NCBI RefSeq assembly: GCF_003589595.1
Contig: NW_020654289.1
Location: forward strand, 5,155,866 to 5,219,865
Direction: 5' to 3'
Length of the DNA stretch: 64,000 bases
From: Hyposmocoma kahamanoa
Lineage: Eukaryota > Arthropoda > Insecta > Lepidoptera > Cosmopterigidae
In this document: in pieces, positions 56,605 to 64,000 of the stretch
Position numbering within the stretch: the first letter of the stretch is position 1
Layout of the letters: each line of letters opens with the position of its first letter
Program-made: the position numbers and the translations under genes
The notes under the pieces: model-generated
Told to the model about the DNA's origin: nothing
What the model saw: the letters and a program-made list of their open reading frames with translations, nothing else
The model's database searches: none

Positions 56605-57308
56605 ATAAAAAAATATTATTGTATTATTTTTATTTTTTTTCCTTGTTTTGTTGTGCACATATGCCCGTTCTTTTAGTTATAGTGTCCTGTATTTAGGTCT
56701 GCAGGAAGAAATTTGTATTAGAAATAAGCAGAAACTTTTGTTTTTAATTTCGCTTGTATTCTTTGTGACTTGTTGTATTTTTCCTGTACAATAAAGTATT
56801 AAATAAATCATAGGCATTGTAGTAAACGTTGTGTGATAAAGGTCCAACGGTGACCTGTTATAATTATAGGTCAACGAAGAACTCATTGGAACTAAATGTT
56901 TAAACAGTTAAATTTATTAATCATAACTGTGTAAAGTGTAAATAGTTTCAGGAACTTAGAAAAATTCAAATTCTAGTCAAAGTTAATTTTAATAGTAACA
57001 TGAAAGCAAACAAGAACAGTATCCAAAGTCAAATCCCTTATGTTATACATGTCACACACTTGCAAAATCACCCCTTTCCTTGGCACCCCAACTGCACTCT
57101 CTATCATCTCCTGCAAGTTCGTCGAACCCTGGTAGAGGACGATTGAAACAATGGGATGTAGGCGGCGCCCTAGGCAACTTGGGCGGTTGAGATTGCAACC
57201 TCAGAGAGAGGGTTTGTAAAATGACCTTCTACAATTGATAAATTAAGGGTAAACACTTAGGTAAGAAGACCGTGTTTATCGTTATCTTCTTTAACTGTAC
57301 TTTTTTTT

Positions 57309-57560
57309 ATAATACCAAGTGACGGGACGAACATGCATGCACCTGGTGTATATGAGCCGGGTGTAAATCACAAAGATCTTAGGGGCACTACCACTGCGCC
57401 CGTCATCCTGAGACGTAAGTTGATAAATCCCATGTGCTTTAATTTCGCCACACCCTTACCCTTCCAAACTGGAAAGCAGTAATGCTCACATTACTGCTTG
57501 GCGGCAGAAATATGTAAGGTGACAGACTAACTCTTTCACAGGGAGCTCTACTGCTACTAA
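57309..57560 (-). repeat. Interspersed repeat family B, internal deletion
   Basis: Minus copy: ccaagtgacgggacgaacat at the left, actgcgcccgtcatcctgag in the middle, cacattactgcttggcggca to the right, ending near ctctttcacagggagctcta. About 40 bp of the agctttaaatcgcaa side are missing. Confidence 0.82.
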
Positions 57561-58878
57561 ACTAACTACAAAGCATTATTATGTAGGTCAAGAGCACGTC
57601 ATTCTTGACACAAAAAATTTAAATTTAACTCTATTCCTTTCACGATAAGAAAAGCTCAAAGTTCAATGAGTCAAGCTAGAATATGCTCTTAGCACTGTAT
57701 GTAATATGGTGTCCTTTGGAAAAGAAGCAGTTTTTTTCAAATATCAATCAAATATCTCTGTTGAAAGACCTTTTTACATAGGTAAATAATAAATACGTAT
57801 TATCCTTAATTTACGAAAGTGCAATAATGTTATTAATTATGTATATTAATAGTATATTATACAAGAACTGCGGTTCTATTTCTAAAACAGCAACTTAAAA
57901 AAATTTAACTCCTATCTCCTCGAACGTTTGTTTAACTCGCAGTGATGTCATGTCAGCTGTGTCACATGAAATGGAGGTCGTCATGTGATGTCGCTAACAC
58001 ACGTTTCTACCAGGGCGACATAACACGCAACGAGACTCATAAGTGCTTTGCCAATATGACTGTACATCACACACATACTCGCTTGCGGCCACGCCCCCTT
58101 CATATGTGTTTATGTGTGAAGTTATAGTACTGTTAACTTATTATAGTATATAGTCGTTTAGTTATTCTGTTTAGTTTACATACACTTCTTCGTTTGCTGG
58201 ATACATTTATCTAGGGCTAGGGATCTAGGGTTACAAAAATAAGTGAACCCCAGTTATTTTTAGTGTGGAAATAAAACATTATTAAATAGTATAACTACAA
58301 AAATAGGTTTCGTTCCAAATAAAGAAATTGTAAAATACCTATTTTATACCAACATTAAACCAAACAAAATAAAAGTAATCCTGTCACATGCACAATAATG
58401 AATATATGAATATATACATATATGTGTAATGTATGTATATATATTATACATTTTCGGTATCCCTTAGCCTGAAAGGTTAAGTCTCGAATTAGCCACACGA
58501 CTCTTCTCGTTTGTGTTTACATATCACGAAAGGGATCACAAACATCTGCAAAATGTCCCACATGTCACGCCCGTGGCACCATGTGAGTTTCCGCAGTCAC
58601 ATATGTACCAGGAGTCCAGACGGCGAGAGGAGATCGCGGCACATATGTGTCGGGAGATTGGGGTGAGATTGGATGCGCACGGGTGGTCGGAAACGGATGC
58701 ACGGAAGGGTGACGGATGTTCTATTTGTTGATACGCAAAGCTGTAGGCTGTAGATATTGTTTGGAACATGTGTGTGTATTGTTTGAAACAGCAGAACCCT
58801 GAAAAGACATGCCGTTCTTAATAAGAAAACATTCTCTGAATTCAAAAATTCGTAATGCTAATCTGACTTCATTTTATG
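57561..58878. other. Unassigned DNA
   Basis: Contains the recurrent motif at 58008-58023 and an AT-alternating tract at about 58405-58450 (atatacatatatgtgtaatg). The 72-codon frame at 58513 has no domain I recognise. Confidence 0.3.
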
Positions 58879-59160
58879 ACATCAAGTGACGGGACGAACA
58901 ACTACACCTGATGGTAGCCGACACACGCCTACTCATAACACTTGCAGAGCTTTATATTACAAATACATGACGGGGACTGCCACTGCACTTGTCACCCTGA
59001 GACATAAAGTTGACAAGTCCTATGTGCCTGTATTTCCCCAGCACCCTTACCCTTCAAAGGCGGAGGCCGGAACGCAGTAGTGCTCACATTATTGCTTGGC
59101 GGCAGAAATAGAAGTGGCAGTACGTCCTGGACGAACTCTTTCACTATACTGCTGCTTTTC
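58879..59160 (-). repeat. Interspersed repeat family B, near full length
   Basis: Minus copy from atcaagtgacgggacgaaca to cgaactctttcacta, including cctgagacataaagttgaca, acattattgcttggcggcag and gtcctggacgaactctttca. Confidence 0.82.
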
Positions 59161-59757
59161 TAGGTAAATGGCAATAGCAATCCATGGAGTTACTAGACCA
59201 TGCATTTGCGAAAAGTATAAAACGATATTGCATACATTTATTAGTATCTTCACAATTATGAATAGCAACAATAACCTACAGCTCCGTGTGAGTTTTAACA
59301 AAAAGTCCCTATAAGAGTCGTTAAATTAGTATTGTTAAAAAAAGGTGAAACGCCGCGGAATCCCATTCTAAAAGTCTACAAACTGGTTCGAAACATGTCG
59401 AGAAAAAAAATTCGACTTCAATACGTGAGTTATTCCATAGAGTCTCATGATGAACTCTATTTAAAACAAGACAGGTAATAATGTTACACACATGTTTGCA
59501 TCAAACCTTTCCCGAACAACGCCTAACGCCTTAACTTTGAAGCGTTAATAGATATTTAGGTGTGAATAATTAAATTAATTTAATAAAAATTCTTGTTGTT
59601 AAAATAAAATAATTTTTAAAACCTATTATTATTAACCAACCTATCAATATATATACAAACCTATTAATATATATAACCTATTATATAATCAATAATTATG
59701 TTAATTTATGATAATGATGATATTTTGTTACGTGCAATCAGATTCCATCGTTACCAA

Positions 59758-60102
59758 TAGTTCTATTGAGTAGTTTTATTGTAGAACTACTGGGACTTTT
59801 TCTAGCGGACTAGCGGGAAAAATCATTTCCCATTAGTTATATTGACTTTGTTCTATTTTTATCCTGAAAATGATTTTATCCTCAATGTATGGTTGAAGAA
59901 TATATATAACTTATACTTATATATATATACATATAATACTTAATGTAAACTTGACAAATTAAAATAAAAAGAATTTAAAAAATATATCAAACATTGTAAA
60001 CTTACCAATTGAAATTTAAAAAATAATAAAAAATTTTAACCTTGAGAAAATAAAATTAAAAAGTCTCAGTAGTTCTATAATAGAAACTACTCAATAGAAC
60101 TA
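59758..60102. mobile_element. MITE with 42-bp terminal inverted repeats
   Basis: Left arm 59758-59799 (tagttctattgagtagtttt then attgtagaactactgggact) pairs with 60061-60102 at about 38 of 42 positions. The interior is AT-rich with no frame. Ends and target duplication are not sharp. Confidence 0.7.
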
Positions 60103-60476
60103 GTGGGAACGAAGGATCAGTTTTTGTCAGTAGTATGACATAAATATTAATCGTTCTGTACACCGTTGAACACGGCAACGCCATACCGTTGCTGTCTTAA
60201 AAAAATTAATTAATGCCGTAGCCCTAAAACTAGAATTGTTCTAGAAGTACGTCATGCTTGACACGATTTAAATTCAACCCTATTATGACGCTTGCTACAC
60301 GTGTAATGCAATTGACGAGAGGAGTCTTATTATTTAATACAGAATATAGTTTGCTAATAAATGTTTGACACCTCCTTAATAAACATTTGAGAATATGAAG
60401 AAATAGTCTGTCTTACACTGTTTTATAAGCAACAACTCAACAAATTACAGAAATTTAATGTTTAATTACACACCAA

Positions 60477-60567
60477 CGCCGCTAGATGGCATTGGGATCG
60501 AGTTGAAACGCGCTATCGTTTTGTTACGCTGGCTACTATATAAGGGTCGCGAACTTCAAACTTTGTT
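60477..60567 (+). promoter_or_regulatory. U5 snRNA promoter region, gene 1
   Basis: The 90 bp upstream of U5-1 are conserved with the same region of U5-2: gccgctagatggc, ggatcgagtt-aaacgcgct and atcgttttgttac-ctggct. The part around -60 to -40 (ctatcgttttgttacgctgg) sits where the insect PSEA element is expected. TATATAAG at 60537-60544 lies about 30 bp before the RNA start. Confidence 0.7.
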
Positions 60568-60685
60568 AACTCTGGTTTCCCTTCAAAACGCATAAATCTT
60601 TCGCCTTTTACTAAAGATTTCCGTGGAGGGGAACACTCAAATGAGTCTGTAATAATTTTTTGATGCCTCGCTAACGCGGGGCTTA
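60568..60685 (+). ncRNA. U5: U5 spliceosomal snRNA, gene 1
   Basis: About 118 nt. It begins aactctggtttcccttcaaa and has the universally conserved loop 1 (tctttcgccttttactaaag then atttccgtgg) that holds exon ends in the spliceosome. An Sm site (aataattttttg) follows at about 60649, then a 3' stem-loop gcctcgc-taac-gcggggc. Length and order match animal U5. The start is set at the A two bases before CTCTGG by comparison with other insects; it could differ by one or two bases. Confidence 0.95.
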
Positions 60686-61435
60686 TTAGTTTGAGGTCGT
60701 CTAGAATTATTACTACTAGACTTCAATAGAGTTCTATTGCGACGGGACGAACAAGTCAATTCGGCGATCCAATGTAATTATACCAACTAATGAATTATGA
60801 ATATTACGAATACCAAAAGTACTAAATTAATCCATAATACACCATTGTTTTATTATCTATCTGGCCTACTATTTTTTACAGTGGTCATGATATGATGCAC
60901 GCAGCTGGGCTTACGATCCTAGACAAGAGGTTTCCGAGTTCGATTCCATACAAATTAAAAAAATGAAGTTTTCTAATTTAATTTGGTTTAGTTCTTTCGT
61001 TTAGTGCGTCAAGAGTCAATTACGTGATTCTAATAATCATTAGTACCTATACGGAATTCTTAAGTTTTAGAACCGGTAAATGGTTTGATGAACTTAATAG
61101 CTTTTAATAGTATCCAAAAATGTTTATTTTATTCAATGTTTGAACGTCAGTTTACGAACTATACTCTGACTGCATCTGCTAGTACAACTGGCAGTCATGA
61201 TGAAATATTTGACCTATTTATAGGCTTACCTTAAAGATCGTCACTAGTAACGTCGAACCTAAAAAAATATTTTAGATGATATTGAAACAAATTAACAAAG
61301 TCATCACATCTCTCATGGTCAATATAAATACCTTGACATAGTTTTGTTATCTATTACACACTTCCATATAGCACTGTCGTATCAATGGTGAAGCTGCTAA
61401 TGTACGTTGTACTAAAATATTAGTTACATAAGAAC

Positions 61436-61524
61436 ACCGCTAGATGGCGTTCGGATCGAGTTAAAACGCGCTATCGTTTTGTTACACTGGCTAATATATA
61501 AGGGTCGCGAATTGTAAGTTTTCT
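61436..61524 (+). promoter_or_regulatory. U5 snRNA promoter region, gene 2
   Basis: Homologous to the promoter of gene 1 for about 90 bp, with the PSEA-position block ctatcgttttgttacactgg and TATATAAG at 61495-61502. Beyond about 61433 the two upstream regions are unrelated. Confidence 0.7.
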
Positions 61525-61642
61525 AACTCTGGTTTCCCTTCAAAACGCATAAATCTTTCGCCTTTTACTAAAGATTTCCGTGGAGGGGAACACTCAAATG
61601 AGTCTGTAATAATTTTTTGATGTCCTGCTAACGCGGGGCTTA
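61525..61642 (+). ncRNA. U5: U5 spliceosomal snRNA, gene 2
   Basis: Identical to gene 1 from the first base through the Sm site (aataattttttg). The 3' stem has three changes on its 5' side (gtcctgc in place of gcctcgc), all of which still pair or wobble with gcggggc, so both genes look functional. It lies 957 bp downstream of gene 1 in the same direction. Confidence 0.95.
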
Positions 61643-61719
61643 TATTGCCTTATTTCTATGAAAGAGAGTCCTTTCTAGCAAGCGGCTACTTTCTAATAGG
61701 CGTTATAAATAAAATAATG

Positions 61720-62205
61720 TATTATTACTTATTTGGAAGTAATGTTTAATTCTATTTGAAAAGTTGATCCACATGACCCTTTTCGCAATTTTACAGGGCC
61801 TGAGACTGTCGCATTGTTCAATTATAAGACCATGCGATGTGTTTATTATTTTGGATCAACTTTGCAAAATTATCTTCTCGGTATTTACAATATTAGCACA
61901 GAATTTACGCTGATCTAATTATTTCTTCTATTCTTGGTTCATAATTAGAATTTTAAAATAAAAGCGAGCAACAATGAATAGCGCAGTCGCCAGTCTCTAT
62001 AGGACGGAGATCGCGCATGATTTTGCTTGTAAAATACTTCATATCTCGTAATGTGAGTGACGGTCGAACCAGCAGAGGTACGACCTATGTGATTTTGGAA
62101 TGTGTCGTTCCTTCGTAAAAAGTCACGGTGATACTATTTGACGGCTGATCACCGTGGTTTTTTCATCGTGACGTTATTTACCACCCACCGCTAGTTTCTT
62201 GTAGA
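61720..62205 (-). repeat. Interspersed repeat family D, copy 2
   Basis: Inverse-complement copy of the element at 20163: shared words include cttggttcataattagaatt, gacggagatcgcgcatgatt, gttccttcgtaaaaagtcac and ggtgatactatttgacggct. Located just downstream of the second U5 gene. Confidence 0.7.
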
Positions 62206-64000
62206 GTGCGCGTGTGAGAAAGCATGATATCTCGTCGCATTACTCAAGGCTACTATTTTGTTTTTATTTCTAATTATGCAATGTTATTTACTAAAAAGTA
62301 TTAGCACGTTCTTACTCTCTTGTTTAGAAGATTGTTGAGAGCTTAGTTTTCATTTTGAAATAATTCACTCTCTAGTACAAACAGAGATAGCCTACATGAT
62401 AAACACTCACAGAACACTGGCGTCCTATACAAAAAGTCCTTACAGGGTGTGCGGCGCAGTAGAATTTAAGAACAAGGGGTTATATTCGATGTGCAAGCAA
62501 TTGTGTTTTACTTTTAATGAAAATTTTGTTTAAAAAGTTATTAAACAATATTTTCATTGACTAAACCCCAGCCTTAGTGGAACTCAGAAACAAATCGCTA
62601 TGAATCATTTTCACGAAACTCATTTATGTGCAAGCTTATCAATCAACAAGTGTTTTCATTCGGTGTGATACCGGTCGGTCGGCACCACGTGGGAGAGAGT
62701 GAGAGCGCTACGTTCGCTCCGCCCTACAACAGAAATAGATCGACGCCTGTAGCTGTAGTTCGCTGAAAAACACTTCCTCGAACACATAACCGCCTGGTAC
62801 TAACGACGCTGAAACTACTGTTAGCGCCGCCTGAAAATTTCAGCTTGAAACCTGTTTCAGTCATACAACAAAGAAGGTAGAACGATCTTACCTTCGTGCT
62901 TCTTTGGAAAGGAGCGAATAAACCTGAAAGTTGGCCGGAATTTATTATTGAAATGATGTTAGACTTAAAATATTATAATAGTCTACGTGTCACAACAAAA
63001 AGGTGAAAATTGAACGTCAAAAAAAAGTATGGGGAAAGTGAAAAATAAGTATTTACATTTTTTAGTTTGATGTTATTACACTCGTACCTAAATAAGAAGA
63101 AAAGGTAATTTAATTGTAACTTCATTTCTTATTGATAACTTTTGCGAAGTTCCTTTGTAACGCTCATGAAATTACCAATTTACTTCCAGCGAACCAAATT
63201 ATTTTTAAAACCAGTCTTGTAATTAATCCCTGTAATTTAGTTTCGTTTTATCAGAGCAAAATACATAAATAAAATTGATTTTATGAATGTGGACTGATTT
63301 TTGTGAACGAACCGATGATTTGGAAAATATAGAAGACTGTGTTCGAATAATTTAAATTTTGGATAGCTAATTAGTGTATAGACAAACCACGGACAATTTT
63401 AACCACCAACGCAACGAAATAATAAGGCAATGTTATATTTTTTTTGTAATATTTTCGAGTTTGATGTTTATTTTTGTAACTGACGAATATGCATTGAATC
63501 TTTAAACGTTCATCTTTCGTTGATTTTGTTTTTAATTTGCATATCTCTTGGAAATTGTATTAAATTATCCTGTCTAAAGTCGCTCGGTTGGAAGTAAATT
63601 GCTAAACGAGAGAAAATAGAAAACAAAGTGATTTTTCTTTAGCGTGGGTGCACGTCGGTCGTTATTAAGGCTCCTACAGACATTAGCGCTTATTTGACAG
63701 TGATTAGAGGGTGCATTAGGTAAGTGGGGGATTTATAGTGTTTACGTCAATGCAAGGTTCATTTTTGCGCGGGACACGCGTAAGATGTAGGCGTTAATTG
63801 TTGGTATTATTTAGGGTTTTCAATTTCGCTGCTTTTCCGCGTCTCAAAATATGGAGACTCGGTGCGGTCTCGAAAATCCCAGAAAAAACGAGACTTTCGA
63901 GACTGTTTCAAAGGTAGATGTACATACTTATAGCTACGCGTTTTGGCAGTCACTATATTTTGATTAAGTTCAAAAAATTTAATTTATTTTAATTTAAATT
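62206..64000. other. Unassigned DNA at right edge
   Basis: A more GC-rich stretch at about 62640-62900 with CpG steps could be a promoter or 5' exon, and the minus strand has a donor-like cgaag|gtaagat at about 62897; no coding match supports it. The remainder is AT-rich with no recognised element. Confidence 0.3.

Noticed and set aside
60885..60955. tRNA-like stretch with gttcgattcc
   Set aside because: No acceptor stem or A box pairs with it; only a B-box-like word is present.
62890..62945. Possible 5' exon of the convertase (donor-like cgaag|gtaagat on the minus strand)
   Set aside because: The translated sequence does not resemble a signal peptide or prodomain, and no acceptor or start context confirms it.

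Overview
This 64 kb window is eukaryotic and almost certainly from a moth or butterfly. It is AT-rich, its genes are split into small exons by kilobase-scale introns, and non-coding DNA is crowded with short retroelements, hairpin MITEs and dead LINEs of lepidopteran type. No bacterial or viral genome organisation is visible. Function and family calls rest on motifs read by eye; exon borders rest on GT/AG sites plus codon phase, which closes without error in both multi-exon genes.

Layout. (1) 1-1.5 kb: an intact 484-codon hAT/CGGBP1-like transposase ORF on the minus strand. (2) 1.5-13.3 kb: repeat-rich DNA with a mariner transposase stub, a TTA-flanked PIF/Harbinger-like MITE, SINEs and a Penelope (GIY-YIG) remnant. 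(3) 13,282-29,558, plus strand: a complete five-exon gene for a 292-residue CRAL-TRIO lipid-transfer protein of the alpha-tocopherol-transfer-protein-like class; its introns hold most of the SINEs, two or three LINE 3' fragments and a TTAA-flanked palindromic MITE. (4) 30.2-34.1 kb: one long but broken APE-RT non-LTR retrotransposon with coiled-coil ORF1, endonuclease and reverse transcriptase. (5) 53,540-37,111, minus strand: thirteen exons of a kexin-like proprotein convertase that matches the PC1/3 (neuroendocrine convertase 1) type: end of prodomain with RVKR, Asp/His/Ser triad with Asn oxyanion residue, P domain, short soluble C-terminus. The signal peptide and most of the prodomain were not found and probably lie to the right of exon A. 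(6) 53.7-55.2 kb: a DNA transposon with about 250-bp inverted repeats and the 3' part of a DDE/SWIM transposase gene. (7) 60.5-61.7 kb: two U5 spliceosomal snRNA genes in direct orientation with conserved upstream promoters, each with a TATATAAG box. The rest to 64 kb is repeats and unannotated AT-rich DNA.

The two protein genes converge on the LINE between them. The lipid-transfer gene would act in intracellular lipid transport; the convertase would act in the secretory pathway, cutting prohormones at dibasic sites; the U5 genes supply the spliceosome. Nothing suggests they act in one pathway.

The most unusual signals are a short motif of the form TATG-N(3-5)-CCTGGTA seen about 20 times between 29 and 63 kb, mostly in the sense direction of the convertase and several times next to its 5' splice sites; loss of the conserved RGD in the convertase P domain; and the paired U5 genes with TATA-like boxes.
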